DNA from: Ceratodon purpureus
Lineage: Eukaryota; Streptophyta; Bryopsida; Pseudoditrichales; Ditrichaceae
Assembly (NCBI GenBank): GCA_014871385.1
Contig: CM026429.1
Span: 2,369,799-2,433,798 of the forward strand
Direction of reading: 5' to 3'
Length of the DNA: 64,000 nucleotides
The translations under genes were made by a program, and so were the position numbers. Below are positions 34,199 to 46,858 of this stretch, in pieces. The notes under the pieces were generated by a model, which was not told the DNA's origin, made no database searches, and saw nothing but the letters and a program-made list of their open reading frames with translations. Numbering within the stretch: the stretch's first letter is position 1; every line of letters starts with the position of its first letter.

Positions 34199-37100
34199 AT
34201 GAACAATGGTCCGCAAGTTAGTGAGGGCAGACCTCATCAGATTCGCATGGGAACTTCCACAAAAGATTCAGATACTGTGAGGAAGAATGCCGGTTTCCAG
34301 GGATGGTCTCCTCGGTGGTTGAAGCAGAATTTTAATATTATATCATACTGGTCCGCTTCAAATCGGCTACACAGGCTGGGTCTCACCAGGCGGAAGCTGA
34401 AGAAGATAGTGTATGGCTATTCACTAACCTTCTACTGGATATCGCATGTGGCGTATTATGGAGCTTTGACAGTAGCCGGGACGATATCTCTGTGGTGGTG
34501 CAGAGGCAAGGAAACAATAAGCTTAGTGGACTGCATATTCAATGCAGTGTCAGCGCTCACCAACACAGGGCTGTCAAGCGTACTACTTAGAGACTTTACC
34601 CCTCTTGGCATGTTTGTCTTGATGGTGCTCATGCTACTTGGACACGCCGTCTTCGTCTCGCTCCTCCCTGTATATGTACGCAGATTCCAGTTCTTCCGCC
34701 ATGACAGAGCCCTGACTACCTCCGATGCTGTCGTCGACTTGGGTGATTTTCAGCACATGATTCGCCACACGGCCGGTGTCAACTGCGTTACCATGGTTAA
34801 AAAAAAGGCGTCATCAACAAATGAGGAGGCAATAGATATTTCCAGAATGGATCAGGGAATAGACGAGACACCACAGGTTTTGAAAACAGGGGATAGGCAA
34901 GACCATGGCGACATTGACGCTTTCAGAACCTGCCCAGAAATCAAATCTGAAATACCGAGATGTAAAGTCACAAATTGTTGTGAAAGATCATGTAAGGATC
35001 GAGTAACACCTCAAGCTGATCATGATACTGGATTGCTAGAGCGCCAATCGCTCATCACCTTGTCATGGCTAGTTCCAATCTACATGATCGCCTTCTTGTC
35101 TTTCGGATTTGTCACCCTTTTCTGCTACACCAGCTTCAGTAGCAAAGGATCGTCCACGGTCAGGGGGCTGTACAAGGCTGAAGGGATCCATCCGGTTTTC
35201 ACCGCCATTTTCTTGTCCATATCTGCATTTTCTAATACAGGATTATCACCCTTGGATGACAACATGGTACCGTTCGCAGCTTCACCCCTCGTGCTTGTTC
35301 CGCTTGCTGCTCTCATTCTAGCTGGTAACTGCATGTTTCCTCCCACTCTGCGATTCATCATCTGGGGCCTTTCTGTCTTGAAGCGAACTGATGATCCTCA
35401 GAGCAATGTGTACAAGTATTTGCTTCAATTTCCGCGTCGGTGTTATACCCATCTGTTCCCTCAAGTGCAAACCACCTGGCTCATGGCGACAGTGGTGGCA
35501 TTCAATGTAGTGGACATGATTGCTTTCTGCTCATTGGAGTGGAATTCAGTAGCAATGACAGAAGACTTGTCAGATTCAAGTCCAGGGATAAAGTTGATGG
35601 ACGGGATCTTCCAATCGCTGAACACACGTAGCGCAGGAATGAATATCTTGCAGTTGAGCACCTTGTCACCGCCCCTGCTGGTCCTGTACACCGCAATGAT
35701 GTGAGTTACTCTATTCCACCGTACCTGATGCAAAGCGTCATGAGTTGTGATAAATGAGATTTAATTTTCAGTTTCTAAAATTGCGCAGAATTGGATTATT
35801 CCTCTACCAAAGTGTAACCTTCGAAGATATCACTAAAACTCAAACAAGACAATGTTCTAATTTTTGGATATGAAGGTCTATGATGTTTTCCCGATTAGCT
35901 GTGGAAGTTCAGGCAAATTTTCCATTATAATTTTCGTGCAGAGAAGACTAGGAACACCGTATCTGGGATGAAAGAGATGCTATGGGATGCTATGCCAATA
36001 ATCAACAAGCAGGCTCTCATGATACAGAAGGGGCAATATATTTTACTACCTTTGAAATGACCTGTAAGCACTATCCTGGCTTATTTCGAAACCTTCTCTA
36101 TAATATCCATGACTTAGGCTTGCTTGATTTGGAGAGATGATAGCCAACTGACGAGATTACACTTGGCCAATTACAGGGGCATCGCAGCATACCCTGTATT
36201 TCTATCACGACAACAAAGTCGTCTTCCTCGAACCGACGTCAACCTCCACCAGTACTGCAATACGTGCGTGTCAGGAAAAATTACACCCACAGACGCTGCT
36301 AACGATAAGATGTCAGTGCAATTCAGAAAGCTCTTCACAAAAGACTCTGCAAGTCTCTTCGTCCACATCTTCCTCATCTGCACCCTGGAAATTGGCAGCA
36401 TCAATTCCGACCCCCTCAACTATACCATATTCAGCATTGTCTTCGAAGTCATCAGGTTCGTTTTAAAACTTCCTGACACAGAGCTCTCAGTCTACCATTC
36501 TAGAATGGTCATCTCACCCCTTCAATCGAACTAATTCGAGTAAGACATCGTCACAAGCTTGCGAAACTAAGGTACAATTGCTTAAAAACTATCATACTTC
36601 TAATTCCACATCCATGTTAGCATGGCATTCGCTTCCTTTGCTTAGAAACACAATGAGATTGTTGATGGCATGTGGAAATAGGATCATGTTGCTGAACAAG
36701 GACTTCTACCATAACATGCACGTATAAAGACTAACATCTCGCAGTTTGGATTAAACTAACAAGTGAAAACCAAAATTAGGGTTTACAAAACACATAAAAC
36801 TCTGATGTGACGATTTTACCATTAATAACGTAAGCAACAGCTCCATTCCTATGAAAGTGTCATTCATTAACAAGAATTATGCATGTGAGCAATACATACA
36901 GAAATGTAGCTCTTCCATTCGGATAAAAGTAAAACCCTAATATCAGGATATCTCAGATGATGATACAATTAAACTAAGAGCTCCAATTCTTCGAAACTGA
37001 CATAGAACAACATCGAATGAGCATGTGTGCAGTGCGTACGGGAATGTAGGCCTCTCCCTGGGCTACAGGTGCAAGCAGTGGGTACGGGCGAGCGCCAACA

Positions 37101-37315
37101 CTCCCCATGCGCAGGCAGCGGCATCGTGCAGAGAAATCCCGTACAGCTTCTCCGGGAAGTGGAGGACAGAGTCGAAGCTGATGCTGGTGGGCGTCATGCT
37201 ACTGGGGCGTCACCGCAGCCTACCGGACGACATGGACTCCGCCATCGCCATAGCTCCCAGCTTGCGCGACAAATCCTGCAGCAGAACTGTCACCTGCACT
37301 TGCAGCAACTGCTAA
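34199..37315 (+). CDS. HKT1: HKT-type cation transporter (Trk/Ktr/HKT superfamily), 3 exons
   Basis: Exons 34199-35700, 36177-36455 and 37033-37315 join in phase (2,064 nt, 687 residues). Four membrane-pore-membrane repeats are visible, with pore loops SALTNTGLSS (Gly124), SAFSNTGLSP (Gly338), NTRSAGMN (Gly470) and SAYGNVGLSLGY (Gly600). HKT/Trk proteins carry Na+ or K+ across the plasma membrane. In flowering-plant HKTs a Ser at the first filter position marks Na+-selective class I and Gly marks Na+/K+ class II; here all four are Gly. A cytosolic loop between repeats 1 and 2 (about residues 190-270) is long, polar and has five cysteines within about 20 residues. The C-terminal tail beyond the last helix ends CTCSNC. 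Introns are 476 and 577 nt with consensus ends, the second splitting the codon just before the fourth pore loop. The ATG at 34199 is the first in frame. The symbol denotes the family only. Confidence 0.92.
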
Positions 37316-40124
37316 CTTGTCCCAAGCACCTCGTGGTTGATACCTACTCATTACTACTGCAATACATATGAGATACTAATATAATACCCGATGGATACCC
37401 TGTCACTCACGTTAAGAAATGCTTGTTGCGTGGGCTGATCATGATTTGGAGGTGATGAATGCTCACCCCAAACCGTTATGAACCTAAAAATGTTAATGTC
37501 TAGAACCTGCGTACATTTAGCAGTCTCAGATCTAGATTATGTGAAGAAGAGTGGTGTTTAAATAGAATGTTGGTTTTTAAGTGTTATGATTTGCTGTGAA
37601 GGGGTTGTTACTTGCCAGGTGGGAATTTTGACTGAGGATTGGGTTTTGGAGCAGATTTCAACACTGTGAGTAGGAAATGGTTCACAGCTGTAGATTATTG
37701 GAATAAGGGGTTAAAAATTTACTAGGAATGGAGAAAGAGAGTGTGAGTCAACTTTGGAGGGCCGTCACCCTAACCAACTTTCATGGGGATTGACTCATAC
37801 CATGTGAAAGCCTTGAAATTGTATTTATTTCCTATATGGATGCAAAAGAACAGTTTCCATAAATTTTAATTTACTGAATCATGTATGTTTTGATATTGCT
37901 AAATGTTTAATTCCATGTTCAATCCTCATGAGATTGCACACAGAATACAGTTTATAGCACATTTGTAATTAAAGGGCTTGCTTAAAAAGAACTTCATAGG
38001 ATGAATTTCAATCCTGTAATTTATCATGAAATTAAAGACACGCACAACAGTAAATTTACATTGTATAAAGTTGTGTATAAAAACCATGCAATGCACATAA
38101 TGCATAAGTTGGTTTACATTTGCATTGGATATAGTAGTTTCAGGTTTCAATAAAATTATAAATTATGAAGTTCAAGTGCTTCATAAAAAGATTAAAAATA
38201 AAAAAGATCAATGAAAGTTAATATGACTGTGGTTCATAGTAATGAACTGTATGAAGTGTTTGTCGTGCCCAAATTAAAAAGGCAAAATTCAAGTCGTTGT
38301 TAGATTTCTAATTTTCTTGGAAATTTGTCTTAGAAATCCGAATTTTTCATTATTGAGAAACATATTTTCTCTTAAAATTCTAGATTGTCAACTCCAAAAA
38401 TAACTAATAATTATTTATTATTAAAATTTAAAATGTACATTATATCAAAGGATAGAATAAGAAGATATGTAAAGAATACATCAACAATAAAGAAGTTTTG
38501 TTTTTCAAAAATACACTTCGATTGGATTTTATTTAGGATTTCAATGCACTACCAGCTTGTGTCGTGGTTTAGGCTTTAGAGAAATCACCATTCCTGATCT
38601 TTTTCAATGAGATTATATTTTCAACTTATTTTGACCTTATTTTGAAATGAAATAATTAAAATGGAAATTTGAACTTTACATAGAAAGTGGTCATAGTATT
38701 ATTTTTAACACCCGAGTCAAATTCTACATGAATCGTATCTTTTCTTATGTTGGATCCAACATTCAAACTTCTCATTTCAAAATTTAAATTTCATCAAATT
38801 AAAAACCAATTTTTTCTCCTGATAGGTTGTATGCTCTCCTTTCTAAGGAAGGAGGTCAATGTGCTTTTTATGGTCCAATTTTTTTATTTGATTGCCTAAG
38901 TCATTGTATCTAGAGCCCACCGTGCAACACTGCTGAGACATGGCCGCTCAAGAAGGGGTCATGTTCATGAATGCAGACCAACTCCACAATGACCACACAA
39001 TCCTTTGCATTCACCGTGAGTTCCAAAAACAGCGGTGGCTTTTCCTCATAAAAAAACCAAAAAGAAGAAAGGAAAAGCAAAAGCGTGGATTACAATCCTT
39101 ATAAGAGTTGAAAATCCAAACACTTTGAGTTTTTCCACACAACATACAGATTTGAAACGTTCTTCCACACTTAAGTTACTACACTAATTGAAGCAAACCA
39201 TGCACCGCAACTGACCTTCAATTTCACAGGACTTTCACCTGTCAGTTATATAAATCAGGAGCAGAAATATCTCAAACACACTCACCTCGAGAAGTTACGC
39301 GCCTGTGCCTGTATTTAGGACCAAACCCTAGCGGTAAATATCCGACGCCGTGTCAGGCTTGAAATTGAAGCCCCGTCCGTGTCACCCACGATGAATCAAT
39401 GAAGTCGATCAGAGCCGGAAACCCTAATTGCAACTGGGATTCCCGAATCCCATCAGCGTTGTGCAGAGAGAATGCGGGAATCAAGGACGGGGAGCTTGCT
39501 CGCCAATCCCCAAATTACTGCAAATAGAACAATTTCCAGATTCAGAGCCCTTGTGGGGGGAAACGCGCAGAATCCCGGAACCCATCCTCGCCGGAACACA
39601 AGTGATACCTAGGTAATACTGGTCGATACTGCTCTGATAACCATCTCAAACCCTGAAGGGTATCACGAGAAGTGTGAATCCCGGACGTGACCAGAAGTGG
39701 GAGTGCCAAGCCTCCAGCTAGCAACCGAGGCAGGGAGGGTTTAGGTCAGGAGCAGGTCTGGGGGCTTGGTTCGGCAAAACCCTATTAGGGCTGGTGGAGG
39801 CTGGTCGAGAAGGTCATCTCTCTCGCTTGCGCGCACAACAGGTCTGCCTGCGCTGCTGCATGACTAGTGACGGCGACGGCGTTTCTCGCGCTTGCTCCCT
39901 CTCCGTGTGACCTCCACCCTCCCTTATGTTGATGATAGCTCCCTATCGTGCAGCTGCATTGTTCTTCCCCCCGAGGTTTACTTTTTGTCACTTCTTTTGC
40001 ACCCGAACAGCGCCTCCGGCGGTACGTTTCCAGGGCGTCGTCTACCGCCTCCGCGACTGCGGCAGTTGATAGGGGAGGATTTGGTTTCGAGTTGTGGTTT
40101 GTGGAAGTTACTAGGGTTGCAGCC
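37316..40124. other. Intergenic: HKT 3' flank and RRN3 promoter/leader
   Basis: AT-rich with no supported gene to about 39,250. From about 39,300 the sequence is richer in GC and is probably the promoter and 5' leader of the RRN3 gene. Open frames around 39,400-39,730 and on the minus strand at 39,785-40,126 show no recognisable domain. Confidence 0.4.
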
Positions 40125-42453
40125 ATGACGGCTGCGCTAGGTCAGCTGCTGCAGCAGCACAGCCAGCTCGGGGAGCAGTCGGTTTCGGAGGTGTCGGACG
40201 AGGAGGTCATGGCTGTGGCGAGGTCATGGGTGATTCGTGCGTTGAAGTCTGGTTCCGATGGTGCCGATAAAGGCCATTACAGTAAGCTGTGTGAGGACTT
40301 GCGCGACCCGCGTATGCATGGTGCTGAGAGCGCGTCGGCGTTGGCGGTTCGGATTGCTGCGTTGTCGCAGACTGTGAGTTACATGAATGAGCGCTCGCAC
40401 CGGACGCTCTTGCAGTATATGCTCGGGATGAGTGTGTGGACTTATAGTTATGAGGTGGTGGACGCGCTGCTGTCGTTTGTTGTGAACTTGTCGACTGCCA
40501 ATGGGTGTTTCGTGCCTGATTGCTTGGATATGCTGGTGCGGAATTTTCTGCCGCCGAGTTGTGGGCTGCCGTCGTTCTTTGACTCGCTTAGTCGGACTGG
40601 GCTCATGATGGGGCTTACGAGCATGGAAAAGATGAAGTTGCAAGCCGGTGAACACCTCGCGAAGAAAGATAAGGTGAGGCTTGGGGTTTTGTTGTGTTTT
40701 GGATTGGTGTTCCAGTCTTGTATTGTACTTTGATTGGTTGATTTCACTTCAGCTGACGGAGGTTTTTGATTGAAGCTTGTTAGTCGGTTTCTCTAAGTGG
40801 GCGACGGTGTATGTGTGATAGGTTCTGGAGCGGCTGCACTCGGCTCTCGTACAAACCGTGGATCTTGTCCCTACCGCCGCGTTTCGGTTGCAGGCCATAG
40901 TAGTACAGAGGATGCCACACAGGACTTGTGATAAGCAGTGGCTAGCTCTATATGTGGAGAATATGCTGAGATTGGAAAGTAGCTCTTTGAGCAGTGCTCT
41001 CGGAGGGCAGATGTTGTCACTCATAGTGGACCGTCTCATCGAAATCGATGTCGAGATAAGGTGGGAGGACATTTTGAGAGAAGATGATAGCAGCAAAGTA
41101 TTTATGTTTCACATGAACCTTGATGACGATGATATTTTGGGAGGTCACGATGATGATGAGGGTTTCGCGGTTGTTGATTCTTCCGGGCCTGGTTGCGAGG
41201 CTAAACATCACCGGGAATCGTCTGCGAACCGGTCATTGCTTAACGGAGCTTTACCCACCTTGGACGAAATGGCCGACAAGATGGATGTTATAATGGACAT
41301 GACTTTTGACCACCTACAGACATGTGTACAAAATGGTCACGGAGACTTGGTTTTTGAGACATTGATGAGATCTTTCCAGACCACTGTCTTGGACACCTAC
41401 AAGTCTAAGTTCACTCAGTTTCTCATCTTCTACCTCTGCTCTCTTGCACCAGCAACTTGTGGCAACGCGTTCGCGGCTCTCCTTTGTGACATTTTTGAAT
41501 CGAAGTCTAGACCTCCAAATACTCGGATGTCTGCTGCGGCGTATCTAGCAAGCTATCTAGCTCGAGCGAACTACTTGCCTTTGACGGTGGTTGTTGAGTC
41601 TGTGAGGCGTTTGTTGGATTGGTGTGTGTCGTATGCTCAGCTAGCTGAAGACCGAAGAAATCCGTCGATGACAACAGCTGACCCAGTTTTGCATGGAGTA
41701 TTCTACTGTGCCTGCCAAGCTGTCATGTACATCCTATGTTTCAGGTTGAAGGGTTTAACGGAGGACCATAGGCTGAAGCGCATACTCCGCACTCTGCCTC
41801 TTCAGGAGTTGGTAGAGCACCACCTGAAGCCTTTATCAGTTTGCTTGCCGTCCGTTGTCGACGAGTTCGTGAAGCAAGCCAGTATTGCACAGCTTGTGGA
41901 CTGTAGGCAATGGTCACATAGCAGGGATGCCGCGTCTTCTCAAGCTGCAGGATCTTTTGGAGGAGAGGGAAGGCTTGATATGTTCTTCCCGTTCGATCCA
42001 TATCTACTCAGAATCTCAAACAGATTCATCAGCCCACATTTTATCATGTGGGAAATGGTTGAGCTCCCAGAACTTTTTGAAGAGTCCTCAGAGGAAGATG
42101 ACGACTTCGTGAATCAGACTTTCTCAGAACCAAGTTCTTCATGGGAAGATGATTCTTTGTCTGAGGATATGCATGACATGGCTATTGCTTCGTCGATTAT
42201 GGGAACTGCGGACCATGGTTTTGTTTTTGACGACGACATCGGCAATGATGAGTACAGGGACAGACATGGAAGATCGGATATCGTTACGACAAGGGGTTTC
42301 AATGTCGACAGCTTTCACAGTGACAATGGGAGCTTCCACAGCGCTGATTTGGTCGGATCATTCTTGGACCACATGTCGTTTACTCCACCCCGAGAGCTGA
42401 CCAGGATGCCTGCGAGACTTCCCGCTGTACTACACCCTTCCTTGTTCACATGA
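40125..42453 (+). CDS. RRN3: RNA polymerase I-specific transcription initiation factor RRN3 (TIF-IA), 2 exons
   Basis: Exons 40125-40673 and 40822-42453 join in phase (2,181 nt, 726 residues). RRN3 bridges Pol I and the promoter-bound selectivity factor to start rRNA transcription in the nucleolus. Family blocks are clear: RSHRTLLQYMLGMSVWTYS, then CLDMLVRNFLPP in the first exon, and in the second exon DKMDVIMDMTFDHLQ, ETLMRSFQTTVLDTYKSKF and TRMSAAAYLASYLARANYLP, the HEAT-repeat core. A central acidic linker (LDDDDILGGHDDDEG) and an acidic C-terminal region (ESSEEDDDFVNQ) fit the phospho-regulated acidic segments of the family. The length is close to other plant RRN3 proteins. Splice sites are AAG|GTGAGG and GATAG|GTT. 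The ATG at 40125 opens MTAALGQLLQQH; an upstream in-frame extension lacks an ATG. Looks intact. Confidence 0.93.
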
Positions 42454-44740
42454 AGCGGAGGCTCTGACACAATGTTTTGTATGATAACAAACGTTACAGA
42501 TTGAGTGTCAAATTATCGACTTACTGATTTATTCGGTCAGGGGTGGTGCAAATACTTCATTTTTGTACTTAGCTGGCCAATGAGCTGGAACATACTCGTA
42601 GAATTCTCCAGTCGAGGCTGTAGGGGATCATTACTGCCTACCCTTTTTGAGGAAACAGAGCAGTCCCATTCAGTTTTGTCACCCCTATGTTGATTGTACC
42701 AGATGATGATGAAAGTTTTTCCTAGGGTTTTTGCATACTATCCAACAGCGTGATTATCGGTGTTAGCATCAGTGTCGATACTTTAGAACACTTGAGCTAT
42801 GAGATTCAGTGTAGACTTTCAGGGATTCATGAACTATCTTCAAAGTTGTGCTTTAGAGCTTTATACAGCTTCTGTGCCCTTTGATAATTATGAATTTTTA
42901 TGAATATGATTCTTTGTGTGAGGATTTTTGAAGCTAAAACATGTTATTCTCTTCACTTCCATTTCTTTCCGTTGTATTTTCTAGAGCTACATGGATCATG
43001 GATTTCAACGTAGTGTTGGTGTATTGCTTGCCTCCCGGTATGTGCATCCTGCTATGTGATGTAAACCGTTTTGCTATTACATTCACATCTTCACCGGCAG
43101 CCCAGAAACTAGTGATCGAGAGACTGTATATTCCTGAATCTTGATGGTTCCTAATCCCTCAATCTCAATCGTTAATTATTAGGATAAGATTCTGGCAAAT
43201 CCGACATAAGCTTCATTTAAGATTGTCGTGCATAGCAATCTGTGCAATTTGGTGTATTCTAGCAATTTGGTGCAAGTCACAGCCTACAGGTGTAACCGAG
43301 GAAGCTCGGAGGGATACTAACATTAATGGAACACTATCCATAAGTCAGAAATGCTGTGTCATTCTGAAATATGACAGGTCCGGCGAGTGTGTCAGTTCGA
43401 AAGGTCTCTTTTCTGTGCGTAAATAGAAAATGCGGTGAATCACTTTTAGTGGGCAGAGATAGGGTGCCATGTGCCCGTCTTGATTCCCGAACACCGCCAT
43501 TGTGAATGTTCCTGAATCTCTCCGAATCTCAACTGGCTGAGTCACTGATCAAACAACATTTGAAACTTCACCACATCAAGTTCGAAACATGAATGTAGAT
43601 CTTTAACTGATCTAGCATCCCTAACGAACACCGTTGCAACGTTCCAAAACTTCGTTACTTGTATCTCTCCAAATCCCAAGAATGCAACGAAATCCTTTAC
43701 TTTATTGCTAGGTTGATGTCTGTTGGGATTCATTGTGATAGATGTATTCAAAATCATAGGCAATTCCTAAAATGTGACTTTGCTTTACCTTGATCTTAAT
43801 GGATGATATGATATGTTGCTCTTTACAAGGCAAGTTTGGCATTTGGACTTGCAAATTTCTTTATCCATTTTTCTACTATATAATTTTTTTACATTTCGTT
43901 GTATTAGATTATTGTATAACAAGAAATTACTGATTTTAATGGACCATCAACTTTATTCCTTAACATATATCATTAATCTATTCTTTAGGGTAAATCAACT
44001 TTATTCTTTAGGTCATTAAATAGAAATTGGTGAAGTAGGCCATTACCGTCACTTTGCAAATCACTTGGAGTTCACAACCTTTCACGAGGCCGCCAAAGAA
44101 GCCATTTGCTTTGCAACATGATAAGATCATCACAGGGCAATACCAGATGAGCCAAGAGAAGAAACACCACAATTTTCAAAAACAATGCTACTTCTGTTAC
44201 TTAGATTGGAATTAGCTTTAGGAATGCGGAACAAGTGAAGCATATATGCCTTAGATCTTTAGCTTTACTCAATACCTCATCTAGAGTGGTCAAATAGAGG
44301 TAAAGAAGATGTAATCCACCCATAATATGTTGCTAACATGCTTCTAAAATCACTCCCTACTTTTATTCATAGGAGATTCATACAAAAAGTTTAAATGTGG
44401 TTCCTTCATGAGCAAACTCCATGGTAACTTGCACTTTTTTCTAATTTTGTTGATTTTTCTAATTTAAGGGTTTTATCATAGGATTATTTTTAACGAGGCA
44501 ACTATAGATTGAAGAAGAGTGTTGAAAGCATAAGATCTAACCATGAGATTACTCATGAATGCCAACTTCGACTAATTAGTTAGTAGTGGCAATCTGACTC
44601 CCACCAAGGCAAGATTACTCATCCATCCAGACAGCTCTTTGTAAGCAACTGCCTACAAAGGGAGAGATTCATATATTCATATATACATATATACATATAT
44701 ATATATACATATATACATATATACATATATATATATATAC

Positions 44741-44806
<66 letters not shown>

Positions 44807-45127
44807 GGATGAATAATATACATCCATCCATCCATCCATCCATCCATCTATCGCTACGCACATACTTTACTAGGCTTTCATTTATATGTGTATTTGTGTA
44901 CTTGTGCTTTGGTTCCCCTTTCCATGTGAAAAGCCTATAGTAATTCCTCAACACAGAACTTTGGCAATTGGTATGTAATTGTCATGAGCTGCTTGAAATG
45001 TAAGGTTTAATCCTTAAAGTTCAATTCTTGCCTGATATTGCACTGCAAAATCTCTTTTAAACTCCATTTTAAGCACAATTCTCTATTTAATTTGCTTTGG
45101 CTCTCCACTGACAAAGTATAGATCTCT
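42454..45127. other. Intergenic AT-rich region after RRN3
   Basis: The first few hundred bases are presumed RRN3 3' untranslated sequence. No gene is supported in the rest; it includes the microsatellite at 44,670-44,851. Confidence 0.4.
44670..44851. repeat. Compound (TATACA)/(TA)n and (CATC)n microsatellite
   Basis: TA- and CATATA-type repeats run from 44,670 to about 44,802, followed by seven CATC units at 44,821-44,848. Open frames across it (YIYIYICIY) are artefacts. Confidence 0.95.
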
Positions 45128-45131
45128 TTAA

Positions 45132-45317
45132 CCCCTAAAATTCTACAAAACCCAAAGTGGGTTGCAGGGAACTTCGGCAAGTTACCACAGTTAGGATTTT
45201 TAATATTTCTTGACAAGATTTTTTTAGTGAACATGATAAATCATGATCTTTATGGGGTTGAAATTTTCAGCATTTTAGAAATGAAAATTGGCAAAAACGG
45301 GCCTGGAATTTTAGGGG
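45132..45317. mobile_element. TTAA-flanked MITE (piggyBac-like ends), 186 bp
   Basis: Perfect 12-bp inverted ends, CCCCTAAAATTC at the left and GAATTTTAGGGG at the right, are each flanked by TTAA (45,128-45,131 and 45,318-45,321). A TTAA target and ends starting CCC(C)TA are typical of piggyBac elements. The interior is non-coding. A second copy's right end lies at 1-49, showing that this is a repeat family. Confidence 0.75.
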
Positions 45318-45829
45318 TTAAGATGTGCGGTATGGCATTCTAAAAACCCCATTTGACGCAATGTAGTATAAAATATGAACAAGATTCTCCCGAGGGGCTG
45401 GGGTTGACCTTTAAGGGTTAAGTCATGCCTATACAAACATTACAGTTACTGAGACAATATATCCAAGTCTGAATTCTCTATGTAATGATCATAATTTCTT
45501 GTGCACTTTTTTGAGTTCTACTTCATCCGAATGCACATATTTGGATGTCGTGTTCTGCTGCGGTCCCGGCTTATATGACACAATAGAGTTTACTAAAACT
45601 CAGCATACTGTACCAGCACCTTTTCTATCATCAGAGAGTTGATTATGTTACAGTTTCTTCCACCAGAGTTTCACAAATTCCAATGTCCAATATGTTTGGG
45701 AGCCCAAAATGAGCAAGTGCAAATGAACTTGGAGCAGAAATTTGCCAAGCTTTTTTTGCAAAATGAATTGCATCTTATTATAACAGAAATCTTTAGAATT
45801 CCAGAGTTTCTTATGATGCAACCAATATC

Positions 45830-45968
45830 CACTAGTGGAAAAATGGTTTGGGGCAACCAACGAGTGTACCAATGAGCTGGTGTAAAATGCCAGTCCATGG
45901 TGTAAAATGCCAGTCCATCAAGCTCATGGTATACTCGTTGGTCGCCCCAAACCATTTTTCCACTAGTG
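45830..45968. mobile_element. CACTA-type MITE, 139 bp
   Basis: Nearly the whole element is a foldback. It starts CACTAGTGGAAAAATGG and ends with the reverse complement, and is flanked by a 3-bp target duplication ATC on both sides (45,827-45,829 and 45,969-45,971). The CACTA start and 3-bp duplication identify the superfamily. A short direct repeat 'tggtgtaaaatgccagtccat' sits in the loop. It is non-autonomous, and its near-identical arms suggest recent insertion. Confidence 0.85.
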
Positions 45969-46380
45969 ATCTTGAACAGAATATCTCCTCCATACTTCAG
46001 AGCATTCCTTTTATATTATCAATAGTGCCGAGCAGAATTCAATGTACAAGTGAACGTCAGCAATTCCAACCACAGCAATTACTTGATCTAGATTACAAAT
46101 CGAAAATTGACAGTCAATGAGATCTGTGATAAACTGCTACCGGTAATCACTCACTTATGTAATTTATTCACGACCATTCACGATTCAATCATCTTGCAAG
46201 AACATCAGATTCATACTGCGACTTGTCCAGTAAAAACGAGAACTGAATGGAGCATGCATGGCCCAGAGTTGCATTTTACACAAAGCATGGCATGGGCTAT
46301 GTAAAATGGAATGAAGTGCAGAAATGGAAAGAGTATTGACTCTTGAGCTCTGGCTATGTTACACGATATTGGTCTGTAAT

Positions 46381-46858
46381 TCAAATACATGCCTCATACT
46401 GGGGTGACGCAAGATTAAGTCTTCTGATCATAAGACCGCAGTCTGAAAACCTGCAAGCAGTCGCGAGCGTCGGCACAAATTGCAAACCAGGTCCTCTTGC
46501 ACACTGCTCAGTAGTGTAAATCTTCACTTGTCTAATCTCCCCAATCATCCTCGAGTGTGGACTGACGAGGGTGTTGTAAACGTCATCGCCGACCAGAAAA
46601 TCGATCCCTGGGGAAGCAAGGGGCGGATTGACATACTGTGGAAGAGAGGCCGGCCTTCCCACCTACATAAATCATGAGTACCGTCGTAGGAGTGCTCAGA
46701 ACGCCGGAAGCTATCGTCACACGAAGTGGAGATTCATACAACTCGTTCACAAACGTCAAGGTTGTGACTGCTGCACTGGTTGTGTATATTGCGCGAGCAC
46801 CAGCTGGAGCACAACTTGCGGCCATCAATATTGCCACCGCCAGCAAGGCCGTCGCCAT
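46381..46858 (-). CDS. Small secreted protein, unrecognised, 2 exons
   Basis: The ATG at 46858 opens MATALLAVAILMAASC, a signal peptide likely cut near AGARA. A model with exons 46858-46663 and 46607-46381 (donor GTGGGA, acceptor CCCCAG) gives 140 residues, joining LMIYVG to IDFLVGDDVYN in phase. The mature part is rich in beta-forming residues (TTLTFVNELYESPLRVTIAS) and has four cysteines in the last 45 residues (EQC, TAC, SDC, EAC). I do not recognise the family; an apoplastic protein is inferred from the signal peptide. The intron is only 55 nt, short for a plant, so the second half may instead be reached through a frame change in a decaying gene. The second exon is open and protein-like either way. 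Confidence 0.55.

Noticed and set aside
39596-39670. Minus-strand sequence resembling an LTR-element primer-binding site (TGGTTATCAGAGC)
   Set aside because: The match to the usual TGGTATCAGAGC has an extra base and there is no paired LTR, polypurine tract or gag/pol similarity nearby.
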